DNA of 64,000 nucleotides. It comes from DASRAJ01 sp035638255. GTDB taxonomy: Bacteria; Bacteroidota; Bacteroidia; Chitinophagales; UBA10324. Each line of letters opens with the position of its first letter. Positions within the stretch are counted from its first letter, which is position 1. The notes beneath the pieces were generated by a model. That model had not been told where the DNA came from. It did not search any database and saw nothing but the letters and a program-made list of their open reading frames with translations. Shown piece after piece: positions 41,937 through 53,300 of this stretch. The stretch lies in contig DASRAJ010000107.1 in assembly GCA_035638255.1 (NCBI GenBank), positions 112,175 to 176,174 of the forward strand, read 5' to 3'. The translations under genes were made by a program, and so were the position numbers.

Positions 41937-44135
41937 ATGAAAATTCTTCTTGCAGTTTTAATTTGTGTCTGCTCTATTCATTCCTATTCTCAATGTACCG
42001 TAACGAAGCCAAAAAATTTATTCATCACCAATCAAACGGGGTGCTCTGCAACACTCTCATGGCATTCGGTTAAGCATGCCAGTTACTATACAGTCGGATA
42101 CAAAAAAGTATGCTGTAAACCCTGGATAATTCCGGCGACTCAAATCACTGATACCTTCTACACATTTACCGGACTATCACTTAACTCTCCTTATACTTTC
42201 GAAGTGAAAAGCTGGTGCTCTTCGTCCGTTTCCAGCGGATATGCGAGGATGGACCAGGCGGGTCATCCATGCAGTTCAGTAACCAACATTACCGCTGTTG
42301 CTTCAGCAGACACAGTTGAGTTTTCATGGTCACTTTGCAGCACTTCTTCCAAAAATCAAATTCGATACAGGGTAGCAGGCACCAGTGCATGGAATTATTT
42401 GAAGACTGCCTCCACACCCTCTGCTACAATTACTTTTCCAACTGATGATCCTGTTATATACCAGGTTACAGCATGCACTGATACGGCAAACCATTGGAGT
42501 CTATTGGATACTTTTTATTTTCCCGGAGCATCGTCATTGAACCCAAACATCATCGTGATTCTCCTCGATGATTCAAGATACGATACCTATAGCTGTAATG
42601 GTGCGCCTCCATGGTTTCAATCACCTAACATCGATCGTATTGCTAATGAAGGAGTGAATTTCAAAAATGCTTTCGTTATATATTCATTATGCAACCCAAG
42701 CAGGGCTACCATACAGACGGGATTATATGCAAACAAGAACGGCGCGGTGAATAACAAAACCATGTTCGATACTTCGCTGCCAACCATTGCTACCGTACTA
42801 AATGAACGCGGGTACTATACTGCCTTTATGGGTAAGTACATGAACGCCGGTGATGATAATCCGCTTCCGCAACCGGGATGGAATTGGTGGATGGCGCGTG
42901 TAAAATCAGGACAAAAAAATGCAACGTTCGATTATAATGGAACTAACAAATATATGTCTGGTTTTGTAACTGACGTGCTCACCGATTCTGCCGTCGCACT
43001 TATCAACCGGATCCCGCATCCCTTCTTCATTCAAATGTGTTTCTCCGCCACTCATCCCCCCTATGTACCGCGCACCGCTGAGAAAAACCTTTACCTGAAT
43101 GATACGATGCCCTTTCCGGATAATTTTTATCCCTACACACAAAACTATCCCAGCTTTTACAGCCAACCCAATTTCACACTCACTGACTCTCAAACGATCG
43201 TTGATGATTATCGTGGATATTTTCAAACAATGAAAGGCGTAGATGAAGACCTAGCAAAAATTTTTTCAGCGCTAAGCAATAAACAAATTCTCGACAGCAC
43301 TCTGATCTTGTTTACCAGCGACAATGGCTTCCTGCTTGGCGAGCATCAATTGGATGGAAAGCGGTTGCCTACCGAAGAAAGCATGAGAGTTCCTATGTTC
43401 ATCCGTTACCCCAAGTGGTTTAGCCCGGCTACTATTGATACGAATCACCTTGTTTTAAATGTTGACATTGCATCAACACTTTATGATGCTGCAGGAGTTG
43501 CCACTCCGCCCTCATCAGATGGAGCTTCAATGAGAAAACTTTCCACCGATGAAATTGCGAGAACTTCATTTTATTATCAGGCAACATCAATTAATGATTC
43601 TGCAGTCAATTGCCGTTCTGTTCGCTCTTATCAATACAAATACAATTACTATTTCTGCGACAGTATTACAGAAGAATTTTTTAACCTGATCGCTGATCCG
43701 CAAGAGAACATGAATCTGATCAATACTTCTTCTTACCAGGTTTTGATTCAACAATATCGGGATCGTCTTGATAGTTTCAAGCTTGCTCTTGACGACAACA
43801 CAGTAGAAAGCATTGATGATTGTCACATTGCCAACCCTGTTTACACGAAGCAGTTGGAAGCAGATGAGAGCCCCGGCATTCAAACATTCCTCCGTCTTTA
43901 TCCTAATCCGGCCACCAACAAGATCGATGTTTATAGCGTGATAGAAAATGATAATGCTTTATGCCAAATCGAATTAAGAAATATTCTGGGCGAAGAATTA
44001 CTCCAGCAATTCATCAAAGTGAGCGATGGCATTCTCGAGGTAAATCTTTCACTCGATCAACTCAACAGCGGACTGTATCTCCTCATCATCAAAAGCAATG
44101 TAGTTCAAACTATGCCGCTCCTCATTCAAAAGTAG
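41937..44135 (+). CDS. T9SS-exported sulfatase with N-terminal fibronectin III-like domains
   Basis: ATG at 41937 begins a good signal peptide (MKILLAVLICVCSIHSYSQC); the open frame 24 bp upstream begins with TTG. Residues about 25-200 form two fibronectin type III-like domains (ATLSWHSVKHASYYTVGYK, VEFSWSLCSTSSKNQIRYR). The sulfatase domain follows: NPNIIVILLDDSRYD with metal aspartates, and LCNPSRATIQTG, where C252 of C-x-P-S-R is the formylglycine precursor. FTSDNGFLLGEHQLDGKRLPTEES adds later active-site residues. The end is a T9SS domain (LYPNPATNKID). It should remove sulfate esters from a glycan outside the cell. An anaerobic or FGE-type maturase must be encoded elsewhere. Confidence 0.9.
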   Translation: MKILLAVLICVCSIHSYSQCTVTKPKNLFITNQTGCSATLSWHSVKHASYYTVGYKKVCCKPWIIPATQITDTFYTFTGLSLNSPYTFEVKSWCSSSVSSGYARMDQAGHPCSSVTNITAVASADTVEFSWSLCSTSSKNQIRYRVAGTSAWNYLKTASTPSATITFPTDDPVIYQVTACTDTANHWSLLDTFYFPGASSLNPNIIVILLDDSRYDTYSCNGAPPWFQSPNIDRIANEGVNFKNAFVIYSLCNPSRATIQTGLYANKNGAVNNKTMFDTSLPTIATVLNERGYYTAFMGKYMNAGDDNPLPQPGWNWWMARVKSGQKNATFDYNGTNKYMSGFVTDVLTDSAVALINRIPHPFFIQMCFSATHPPYVPRTAEKNLYLNDTMPFPDNFYPYTQNYPSFYSQPNFTLTDSQTIVDDYRGYFQTMKGVDEDLAKIFSALSNKQILDSTLILFTSDNGFLLGEHQLDGKRLPTEESMRVPMFIRYPKWFSPATIDTNHLVLNVDIASTLYDAAGVATPPSSDGASMRKLSTDEIARTSFYYQATSINDSAVNCRSVRSYQYKYNYYFCDSITEEFFNLIADPQENMNLINTSSYQVLIQQYRDRLDSFKLALDDNTVESIDDCHIANPVYTKQLEADESPGIQTFLRLYPNPATNKIDVYSVIENDNALCQIELRNILGEELLQQFIKVSDGILEVNLSLDQLNSGLYLLIIKSNVVQTMPLLIQK

Positions 44136-44378
44136 AGACGAAAAATTTCCCCTCTCTGATTATGAAATTTCCTCCTGTAAGGATAACTTCTTCATTATCT
44201 TGAAAAAACCCTGAGAGGATTTCTTTGATGCATCAAAGTAATTTTAAGTGGAATGATTTCTGCTAACGCCAACCTAATGAGTTGTTAATGCGAAGAATTA
44301 CTTGAGTTTCGCACGGATCATAAGTTTTTAGAGAGGGTTTAGACTTTCTCCTGGACACACCAAAGCCACACACCCACC

Positions 44379-47330
44379 ATGTTCAATTCTACGCATAAGT
44401 TATGCGTGATGCTTTTACTTACGGCAACTATTTGTTGCGAAAGCGTCCGCAGTCAAACCACATACGATATGGCTCTCGGCTATCGCCGGTCATTGAACAG
44501 TGATTGGTTCGGCATCAACACAGCGAACGTAATTCACGATTCAATAGGATTATCAAATCCGTACTTACTGGACAAACTTCCGGAACTCAAACCTAAAAAT
44601 CTCCGCTATCCCGCCGGCGGCACCGCCAATTGGTGGGACTGGAAAACGAGCTGGTTCGTGACCCGACCTGATCTTCCCCCGGCTTTTGAGGGCTTTGAAA
44701 CCAAGGATGCTACCCTCGAAAATTTGAAACAGCTCATTGATAGCACTCAGGCCAATGCAATTCTTTGTGTGAACATGCTAACCTCATCGCTGCAAAACCA
44801 GATTGCTATGCTTAAGCATGCCGATTCTATCGGGATCGCTGTCAGCTTTGTTGAATTAGGAAGTGAATTTTATCTGGAAGGCGGTGATGATTCTATCGCT
44901 GTAATCACCATGTTTCCAACTGCGCAGAGTTACGCTGACTCTGCTTCACGCTGGGCTGATACTATTCATCACTATTTTCCGAATGCAAACGTAGCCGCCC
45001 AAGGTGCCTTTAACCGCAACAATGCATTGCGAAGAAAGACATGGGATGAAAATATGTTCCCCACTCTTCATGGGGAAAATACAATATGCTATCACACCTA
45101 CATGTCAGCAGATGAGTTTGATGAGGATTCATACATCTCACAAACTTTTACTGTTAGTGATCTTCCTGTGATGCTTGGGCGCCCGTTTAAGATGTGGAGC
45201 ATCTTATCAACTGAGGATTTTCCGTTGATACCTCAGGGAAAGGATATTTGGATCACCGAATACAATTTGCGCGATCATTCGAAACCCGTACATGGTTGTT
45301 GGGGGCATGGATTGTTTTTGGCCACGCAAACCATGCAGTTCCTAAATGATTCACGCATCAGTCATCTTGCCTGTCATGATGCTTGTGGCAACGTCATAGC
45401 CGCAGCATACTTCAATACGGTTAAAGGTTATAATTTTGGAAATGCAGGAAATTTCTATCCTCCCCCCAATGCTCCCCCCTCCACCCAATACTGGGGGCTC
45501 ACACCCGGGGGGTACGCTATGCAGCAATTAGGATTGGCGGTGAAAGATGCCCGCTACGCTTCGCCCATTGAGTTTAAATACATTCCCTTCATCACCGCTT
45601 TTGATGGGAATGATACCGTCAGTTATCCTTCAGTGTATGGCTGGGCCTTCATGAGTGATAATTCCACGCAAGCATTAATTGTGAATCTTTCCGCTACAGA
45701 TGTAAAAGTAAAAACTGACTATATCTTTCCTTCAGGCGGAACCTATAAACGATTCTATGCCGATCCCATGCTGTTCGTGGCATACGAGGATGAGGTTTCG
45801 CGCAGCAGCCTCCTTAGCATGCCATCCGAATTGCTCATTAAAGCATACTCTATTACCCGGCTTATCGGTTCAACGCTTCCTGATTCGCCACCTACGGTGA
45901 GCATTAGCGTAATTGGTTCTGCCTCATTATGTTTAGGTGATAGTGTTCAGCTTGATGCCGGCCCAAATTACGGTGAATATCGTTGGTCAACCGGTGACAG
46001 TTCGCAAACCATTTGGGCAAAAGTGGATGGCGATTATTGGGTGCATGTCCGCAATATTCCTAATGGCTATTATGCCGGTGATAGCGTGTACATCACTGTG
46101 CATGCCTTACCTGATACTCCTACAATAGGTATAACGGGACCATCTGTTTTTTGTCAGGGGAAAACAACCATTTTGAGTTCTAAAAAAACCTATTTTTCCT
46201 ATTTGTGGTCAAATGGCGGGACTACTTCTGACGTTACCGTTGGTATCTCAGGAAACTATACTTTAACAGGAATTGATTCTAACGGATGCACAGCGACATC
46301 TATTCCTAAAACAATTACCGTGAATCCGCTTCCGGACCCTACTATTATAGCGGAAGGGCCTACTGAATTTTGCTATAAGCAAAGTGTGAACCTTAGTGTT
46401 GCGGGAACATATAACACATACTGGTGGTCTACAGGTAATTGGGGTAAATCAAGAGAAATAACTGAGACAGGAGATTACTTTTGTACTGTGACCGATTTCA
46501 ACGGATGCACGGGAATTTCTAATTTTATTTCAACCACAGTTCATGAGCCCGAGGACCCCACCATCACCGTCTTTGGCTCCACCACATTTTGCAATGATAG
46601 CAGTTATTCGTGCAAGCTTAGCACCATTGGCGGATATAGCTATCAATGGCAAAAAGCCGGCACACTTATTCCGGGAGCAACAAAAAGATCATACATCCCT
46701 ACCCTCACCCGAACATATAAAGTTATCATCACCGATGATTGGGGCTGTACAAAGTTATCTGAAGGAACCAAGATTACTGTTAACTCACTTCCGGCCACTG
46801 CCATTACAGTAACCGGCGGGAAAAATTATTGCCTGGGGGATATTATTACCTTAAGTGCAAAAGCAGAAACGGGCTATACTTACCAATGGAAGAGGAACGG
46901 AACAAATATTTCAGGTGCTATACTTCCAACGTATCTTGTAACCTCGCCGGGTGATTATACCTACGCAGTAACAGATTTGAACGGCTGCAATAAAACTTCG
47001 AACACCACATCCATTACAAGTAACAATTGCAGAGAGAACGATAATACGGGTTCTCAAAATGAAATCAACACCGTAAATATTTATCCCAATCCCGCTACTG
47101 ATGAAATCAATGTTGAGCTTTCGATCGGTAATTGCCCGGACAAAAATTTCACACTTGAAATCAGAAATCTCCTGGGAGATATGATTTATAAAAGAAGTTG
47201 TGTTCAGGAAGATGAGTTATGGTCCGGTGAATTAAAACTGAATGATGATTATTCGAATGGGATTTATTTCGTTATCATCAAAACAGCCGATGCGGTTTTC
47301 AGAAAACAATTTGTAGTACATAAAAATTGA
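44379..47330 (+). CDS. T9SS-exported clan GH-A-like hydrolase, shorter paralogue
   Basis: 983 residues, paralogous to the 36764 protein: signal peptide, catalytic domain with LRYPAGGTANWWDWK, ITEYN with nucleophile E294, about six Ig-like modules and a T9SS C-terminus (IYPNPATDEINVE). A notable difference is VELGSEFY: the Asn that normally precedes the acid/base Glu (E163 here) in clan GH-A is Ser, which in related enzymes contributes to substrate 2-OH binding, so activity or specificity may differ. The gene is 243 bp after the sulfatase and in the same direction, likely in the same locus but possibly with its own promoter. Confidence 0.85.
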   Translation: MFNSTHKLCVMLLLTATICCESVRSQTTYDMALGYRRSLNSDWFGINTANVIHDSIGLSNPYLLDKLPELKPKNLRYPAGGTANWWDWKTSWFVTRPDLPPAFEGFETKDATLENLKQLIDSTQANAILCVNMLTSSLQNQIAMLKHADSIGIAVSFVELGSEFYLEGGDDSIAVITMFPTAQSYADSASRWADTIHHYFPNANVAAQGAFNRNNALRRKTWDENMFPTLHGENTICYHTYMSADEFDEDSYISQTFTVSDLPVMLGRPFKMWSILSTEDFPLIPQGKDIWITEYNLRDHSKPVHGCWGHGLFLATQTMQFLNDSRISHLACHDACGNVIAAAYFNTVKGYNFGNAGNFYPPPNAPPSTQYWGLTPGGYAMQQLGLAVKDARYASPIEFKYIPFITAFDGNDTVSYPSVYGWAFMSDNSTQALIVNLSATDVKVKTDYIFPSGGTYKRFYADPMLFVAYEDEVSRSSLLSMPSELLIKAYSITRLIGSTLPDSPPTVSISVIGSASLCLGDSVQLDAGPNYGEYRWSTGDSSQTIWAKVDGDYWVHVRNIPNGYYAGDSVYITVHALPDTPTIGITGPSVFCQGKTTILSSKKTYFSYLWSNGGTTSDVTVGISGNYTLTGIDSNGCTATSIPKTITVNPLPDPTIIAEGPTEFCYKQSVNLSVAGTYNTYWWSTGNWGKSREITETGDYFCTVTDFNGCTGISNFISTTVHEPEDPTITVFGSTTFCNDSSYSCKLSTIGGYSYQWQKAGTLIPGATKRSYIPTLTRTYKVIITDDWGCTKLSEGTKITVNSLPATAITVTGGKNYCLGDIITLSAKAETGYTYQWKRNGTNISGAILPTYLVTSPGDYTYAVTDLNGCNKTSNTTSITSNNCRENDNTGSQNEINTVNIYPNPATDEINVELSIGNCPDKNFTLEIRNLLGDMIYKRSCVQEDELWSGELKLNDDYSNGIYFVIIKTADAVFRKQFVVHKN

Positions 47331-47400
47331 GAGAGAGTTTGGCTTGTTAACCGAATGGGCTTTTGCACTCTTTAGCGTGATGGCACGGTATATAATAAAA

Positions 47401-47423
47401 AGTCCCCCGATCTGCGGAGGACT
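47401..47423. terminator. Bidirectional terminator between convergent glycan genes
   Basis: AGTCCCCCGATCTGCGGAGG plus ACT folds as AGTCC/GGACT and CCG/CGG with one mismatch between. An A run precedes and a T run (ACTTTCC) follows. It sits between the plus-strand hydrolase and the minus-strand sulfatase. Confidence 0.75.
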
Positions 47424-47447
47424 TTCCGATACATTAAATCCTGAATA

Positions 47448-49793
47448 TTATTTCTGGTAGGTGATCTGCCCTGTATATACCCGATCATTCACGGCTACCT
47501 TGACTAAATAAATTCCTGCAATCGCCTCGCTTTGCAATTGCACTTCCTGATGAAGGGTTCCTTCACTTATAGGAACAATTTCCTTATAAATCCTTTGACC
47601 AATTTCAGAAAATATTTCAATGGTTGCTGTTGTCGCAGAAATATCTTCCACCATCAGTTCCACCACAAATCTTTCGCCGAATGGATTGGGATAGAGAGAT
47701 AATTGCCCATTGCTACTGCTACTGATAATAGAATTTTCCCTGCATGATTTAGTAACCTTAGTTCCGTCTGAGGTTTTGCTGCATCCCTTTTGGTTGGTTA
47801 CAGTTACCTTATAAGTACCTTTGGCAGTGGCGGTGTAGTTTTGGTTGGTAGCCCCGGCAATAGTGTTTGATCCTTTTATCCATTGATGTGTGAAATTTAT
47901 TCCGCCGTTTGCCTGCAAAACTACCGAGCCGGTATTGCAGATGTCAAGACTGGAGAGTGGAGTAATTGTAGCTGCCGGAAGTGCTAACTTTGAAATGGTA
48001 GTGGCTGCTGAAGTAGATGAGCACCCAAAGCTGCTGGATTCTCTCACCTTATAATCTGCTGCTCCTGAAGTGCTACAGGTTTGATTGGTTGCTCCGGAAA
48101 TGTCCATATCATTTTTCATCCACTGATAGCTGATGCCGGAACCGCTGTTGGCAGTGAGCGTAATATTAGTGCCTTTACACAATGCAACATTTCCAGGCGG
48201 TGATATGCTTGCGATAATGGCGTTCTCATCAACTGACCCATTGCAGTTGTCATCAATGCCATTACACTGCTCAACGGCGTCCGGATAAATCGTTGCATTT
48301 GCATCATTACAATCGCTTCCGTCCGAGACATAATTCGGAGGAGCTGTACATACAAATGTTGTTACGTTGGCATTCCCGAACCCATCGGCATCGGCATCGG
48401 CATAAAATGTTGACTGCTGACATCCGATGAGTGTGCAAGGCAGGTAAAGAGTATCACGGCTGAATGTATCAATGGTAGCGATTGCCAGCGAATCGAGTAA
48501 GGTGCGTAAGATGTTGAGCGTGTCAGCATAAGCAGGGTCATTTACCACGTTGGAATTTTCTTCGGGATCAGCAACAACGTCAAAAAGCTCTTCTACATTC
48601 GACTCACAACGATGCCGAATATATTTAAAGCCGAGTGTTCTAACAGCTCTCCATGATGGTTTTAGAACCGTTCTCGCTGTATCAGTTCTTATGTCCTCAA
48701 GATAAATGGATGTTCTTTCATGTCCCGGCTGCAAAAGGTAATTTATAGATTGTCCCTGAAAATTATAGGATTGTGTATTAATTCCGGCAGCATTGAGAAT
48801 GGTGGGACATATATCATGCAGGGCAATCAGGTTGTTGCAAACAGTAGTGCCAGCCGCGAACCAAGCCGGATAACGAATAAAGAGAGGTATAGCGCTCGAC
48901 GGCTCCCTTGCATCACCCTTACTCCATAATTGATGTTCTCCAAAGAAAAAGCCATTGTCATTGGTAAAGATGATCATCGTGTTATCTAAAATCCCGCGAC
49001 TCTCGAGAACCGAAAAAATATTCCCAACGCCACGATCAATTTCTGACAGGATTTCATACGTTTTCTCCAGGTCATCCTTCACCTCATTGCTATCTGCGAT
49101 CTTTGCAGAATCAGCATACAGGAATGAGGGATAGTCGTGCGTATATCTAAAAAAATTATCGGGTATTGCACCTTTACCGTTATAATCATCTTTATAAGAA
49201 TTTACCACACCAATTGGCGTATGTGTTCCTATATGCCCTACGCCAAAAATGAAAGGTGTGTCAATAGTAGCTAACCATGCTTCAGTGCTGTCATCAATAA
49301 TAACTGTAGTGCTTCCGATGAATGATTTTTTCACACCGTTGTAATACATGCTTGGATCTTTTTGATCAACTACAGAAATCGTCAGTGTCTTCCCTATTCC
49401 GGGAATGTTCTTATTCTGCTTATTTGAATACTTGCCTACATAGGCATTGTGATAACCATGGCCTGCAGCAATGGAATAGAAGGTGGGTAAGTCAGGTCTT
49501 GGTAAAGTAACATTGTCTATGGCTCCATGAACATGAGGATACATGCCGGTGAACATACTGTAACGTGAAGGATTGCAAAGCGGTTGAAGGCAATGGGCAT
49601 CACAAATCTGTAATCCTTCCTGATAAATTCTTTCTATAGAAGGGTAATTAAGAAAAGAAGGTCCAAGAGGGGGCACTGATGATTCGTTTGCATCATCCAG
49701 CATAATGATGACAAAATTAGGGCGTTGTGAAAACACGGTAGTTGATACAGGAATCGTTGCAATCAACAATAAAAGGAAAGTGAGTATTTTCAT
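47448..49793 (-). CDS. T9SS-exported sulfatase with MopE-type and Ig-like modules
   Basis: 781 residues with a signal peptide, then a sulfatase domain at its N-terminus: RPNFVIIMLDDANESS (metal D33/D34), C73 of LCNPSRYSMFTGMYPHVHG as formylglycine precursor, FTNDNGFFFGEHQLWSKGD. Around 460-520 is a metal-binding repeat of the MopE type (YADADADGFG ... SDCNDANATIYPDAVEQCNGIDDNCNG), followed by two Ig-like modules and a T9SS domain (LYPNPFGER). It is related to but not a copy of the 41937 sulfatase. It is transcribed toward the hydrolase genes. Together the four genes suggest stepwise desulfation and hydrolysis of a sulfated polymer. Confidence 0.9.
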   Translation of the reverse strand: MKILTFLLLLIATIPVSTTVFSQRPNFVIIMLDDANESSVPPLGPSFLNYPSIERIYQEGLQICDAHCLQPLCNPSRYSMFTGMYPHVHGAIDNVTLPRPDLPTFYSIAAGHGYHNAYVGKYSNKQNKNIPGIGKTLTISVVDQKDPSMYYNGVKKSFIGSTTVIIDDSTEAWLATIDTPFIFGVGHIGTHTPIGVVNSYKDDYNGKGAIPDNFFRYTHDYPSFLYADSAKIADSNEVKDDLEKTYEILSEIDRGVGNIFSVLESRGILDNTMIIFTNDNGFFFGEHQLWSKGDAREPSSAIPLFIRYPAWFAAGTTVCNNLIALHDICPTILNAAGINTQSYNFQGQSINYLLQPGHERTSIYLEDIRTDTARTVLKPSWRAVRTLGFKYIRHRCESNVEELFDVVADPEENSNVVNDPAYADTLNILRTLLDSLAIATIDTFSRDTLYLPCTLIGCQQSTFYADADADGFGNANVTTFVCTAPPNYVSDGSDCNDANATIYPDAVEQCNGIDDNCNGSVDENAIIASISPPGNVALCKGTNITLTANSGSGISYQWMKNDMDISGATNQTCSTSGAADYKVRESSSFGCSSTSAATTISKLALPAATITPLSSLDICNTGSVVLQANGGINFTHQWIKGSNTIAGATNQNYTATAKGTYKVTVTNQKGCSKTSDGTKVTKSCRENSIISSSSNGQLSLYPNPFGERFVVELMVEDISATTATIEIFSEIGQRIYKEIVPISEGTLHQEVQLQSEAIAGIYLVKVAVNDRVYTGQITYQK

Positions 49794-50210
49794 AACTATA
49801 AGTTTTTAGGGCGACAGAATAAAGGTTATTTTTCAGTCAGTATTTGATGCTTTAGAAAATTATAAGCGGCTCCAAATATGCCCCTTTGAAACATTGGTTG
49901 AAATCATAACAAAACAAAGAGTGATGATTAGCAACAAACCATTTTTCATCGGAGTGTGAGTATCTTTTTTGAGGAACCAATATAAGAAATAACAGCAACA
50001 ACAGGTTCTTCGACAAATATCGCAAAAAAAACTCAATGAAATTTATAAGTTTTACTCTTTCGTGATCACATTGTTTCATTCAACAGAGAATGCGCAATGC
50101 TCGCTCAATTCACCGGCATCGTTGGCTTTGAACATAGTCCTGCCATTGTGTTTCCCGCAGTCAAAAATGTTATGAGTAACCAATTAATGTTGGGTGGAAT
50201 AATCTCTTAA
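49794..50210. other. Intergenic region, no gene supported
   Basis: AT-rich spacer between the divergently placed sulfatase start and the end of the RND operon. The minus-strand frame 49852-50079 has no family match and would end as a Phe/Leu-rich peptide of little coding character. A promoter for the sulfatase is expected near 49800-49850. Confidence 0.4.
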
Positions 50211-50256
50211 AACTTAAACGAGACTGCCGATTGACAGTCCCGTTTAAGTTTTCTTC
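50211..50256. terminator. Strong terminator after the RND operon
   Basis: AACTTAAACG-A-GACTG (50211-50226) pairs with CAGTC-C-CGTTTAAGTT (50235-50250), 15 pairs with one mismatch. An A run at the left edge becomes a U run for the minus-strand acrB transcript, and a T run follows on the plus strand. Confidence 0.88.
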
Positions 50257-50308
50257 TCTCTCAATTTTCTTTATGCAACCTATCTCCTCGTTCTGAGTGC
50301 AAACACCA

Positions 50309-53300
50309 TCAGTTCGCATCTTTTTCCAGCATAACAGGCACAGGTGAACCAACATGAGATATTTCTTTTTCCTCTGTACTGATTTTTAACATTCCGAAAA
50401 CCCAGGATTTAAACCTTTCATTCAATAAGTACATCACAGGTACAACAAGGAGGGTAATGAATGTTGCATATCCCAATCCGAACACAATGGTCCATGCAAG
50501 AGGTCCCCAAAACACTACGTTCTCACCACCGAACCAGATGTCGGGATTAAAGTGAGTGAATAATCCGTAGAAGTTAATGTTCAAACCAATTGCCAGCGGA
50601 ATCATTCCGAGAATGGTTGCGGTTGCAGTAAGCACAACAGGAGTCATACGAATTCTTGCGGCTTCCACTACAGCTTCTCTCAACGGAACACCCTGTTCAA
50701 TTAAAAGATCAGTGAACTCGACAAGCAGGATTCCGTTTCGAACTACAATACCGAGCAAGGCAATAACACCCACACCGGTCATGACTGCAGAAAAAGTCAT
50801 TCCGGTGATGCCATAACCGAGTAGCACGCCAATGATGCTGAAGAAGACTTCTGCGAAAATGATTAGCGGTTTTGAAATAGAATTGAATTGTGCCACAAGA
50901 ATTATGATGATAAGAAAGAGTGCAACGAGTCCGGCTACACTGAGGAAGCTGATGGTTTCCTGCATGTCCTGACTTGCACCCGTATAGCCGATCGTTACAC
51001 CTTCGGGTGTCGGATAGTTTGCAAGAGCAGCGGTCACTTTACCCATAATCTCGGGTTGCTGACTATCAAATCCTGACAATAAATTTGAGCCGAGTGTCAC
51101 TACACGTATCTGATCAATGCGCTTGATTCCTGAATAGGTGGTAGAATATTTAATATCAGCAAAAGCGCTCAATGGAACCTGGCGCACCTTTCCGTTGGTT
51201 TGATCACGGAATGTAATTTTGAGATCTTTCAACTGATCAATGTTCTTGCGCTGCGCTTCATCATAGCGAATCATGATGGGAAAGTCATCGTTGCCTTCTT
51301 TGTATTTAGAAGCTTCCCACCCATACACTGCATTTCGAATTTCAAAGCCTACTTGTTGTGTTGAAATTCCTTCGCGATTCATTCGCTCCCGATCAAGATC
51401 AATCGAAATCTCTGGTTTGTTAGCCTGAAGATCTGTTCTCAATTCTTCAATGCCCGGAATATTCAATGAGTCAAGAAAGCGCTTGATATTGTAACTCGTT
51501 GCAATCAGCACATCGAAGTTCTCCCCCGAGATTTCAATATTAATTGGCTTACCCTGAGGAGGACCACCATGCTCAACATCAACCGTTATTTGTGCACCCG
51601 CGATTCCTTTTAATGCTTTCCTAAACTTCTCCACATACGGTTGCGACTCCCTGTTTCTTCTTTCAGCAGGATCAATGAAAGCAACTGAAACTTTCCCCTT
51701 ATTTGTGTTCACACTCTGATCAAATGGATCTTCACTTGCTCCTATGGATACATTAGATATTACTGATTTTACAATTGGATTGTTTTTACCAAGCACGTCA
51801 TAAATTCTGTCTTGAACAATTTGAGTAACTGAATCGGTAACTTCCTGATCGGTTCCTGTCGGCATTACCACATAAGCATAAATGAACTTGGGATCACCCG
51901 ATGGAAACTGTTCTACGCCCGGCCACCGGAAGTACAACAAACCACACGCAATCAAAAGTGTAAAGAGGATTGAAGAAAACAGCATCACGGGATGTCTCAA
52001 AGTCCATCGCAAAACATTCGCATAACGATTTTGAAATGCAGGCCATAGTTTTTTCTGAAAAACGCGAACCCACCTGGACAATACCAGTTGATAGAGCCAG
52101 AATACACCAACAAACGTAATGATCACATTCCCCAGCAACCTGAATCCAATTAAACTAACCATGAGGCCAAAAAACCCAATAATGAATGACCACCAGATTT
52201 GCCTTCTTCTGTTGGGCCTGGCATTTACATCGTGCGGTGTCATGAAGGTTGAGGCAAACACCGGGTTAATCAGGTATGCCACCACGAGTGAAGCAGAAAG
52301 CGAAAAAATTAAAGTCACCGGCAACCCATGCATGAAGGAGCCGATCACACCCGGCCAAAATAGCAGGGGAAAGAAAGGCGCCAGCGTCGTCATTGTTCCC
52401 GCCAGCACGGGGGCGAACACTTCTCCCGCGGCATTTTTCGCTGCAAGCTTTATCGGCACTTTCCCATTGCCGAAAATCCGGTGCGTGTTTTCTATCACCA
52501 CAATTGCATCATCAACCACGATACCGAGGCCCAGCAAGAAACCAAAAAGTACGATCACGTTCATGGTCCAACCGGTTGCACTCAATGCAATGAAGGCAAT
52601 GAACATGGATAGCGGAACAGATAAACCGACAAACATAGCGTTGGTAGCGCCCATGAAAAACATCAGCACGAGAGTTACCAATATGAAACCAATGATGATG
52701 GTGTTGATGAGATCAGCAACCTGCGTACGCGTGGTGGTAGATGTATCACCGGTAATCGTTAGCTTCACATCACTAGGAATATCCTTTGCATGAACTTTTG
52801 CGACGAGAGCACGAATGCTGTCTGATGCCTGAATCAGATTAGCCCCGCTCTTCTTGATTACATTCAGAGTGATTACTTTTTTGTTATTGAGGCGCGCAAA
52901 ACTTTCCTGTTCTTTAAAGCTGTCTTTGATTTCAGCAACGTCCCTCAAATAGATGGGTTGATTCTGCATGTTGTTAACGGTGAGATTCTCAATCTGACTG
53001 ACATTCGTAAACTCACCACTCACTGAAATACTTCGGCGCATGTCACCGAGCTTCATTGTTCCGCCGGACACAATTTTATTTTCACTGCTGATGGCGGAAT
53101 AGATATCATACATCGTAATCTGCGCTGCCTGCGCTTTGTACATGTCAACGTTGATCTGAATTTCCCTCTCCGGCGCACCGATAATATCCGCTCTTGTGAT
53201 TTGCGGAAGAGCTTCAATTTTATCCTGCAACAACTCTGCATATTTTTTCAACCCGGCGAGATCATAGTCGCCGCTGATGTTCACCTGCAAAATCGGGAAT

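Noticed and set aside
49852..50079. 75-aa minus-strand frame
   Set aside because: AT-rich spacer with low-complexity translation and no start context.
52119..52793. 224-aa plus-strand frame inside acrB
   Set aside because: A shadow of the conserved RND transmembrane coding sequence on the other strand.
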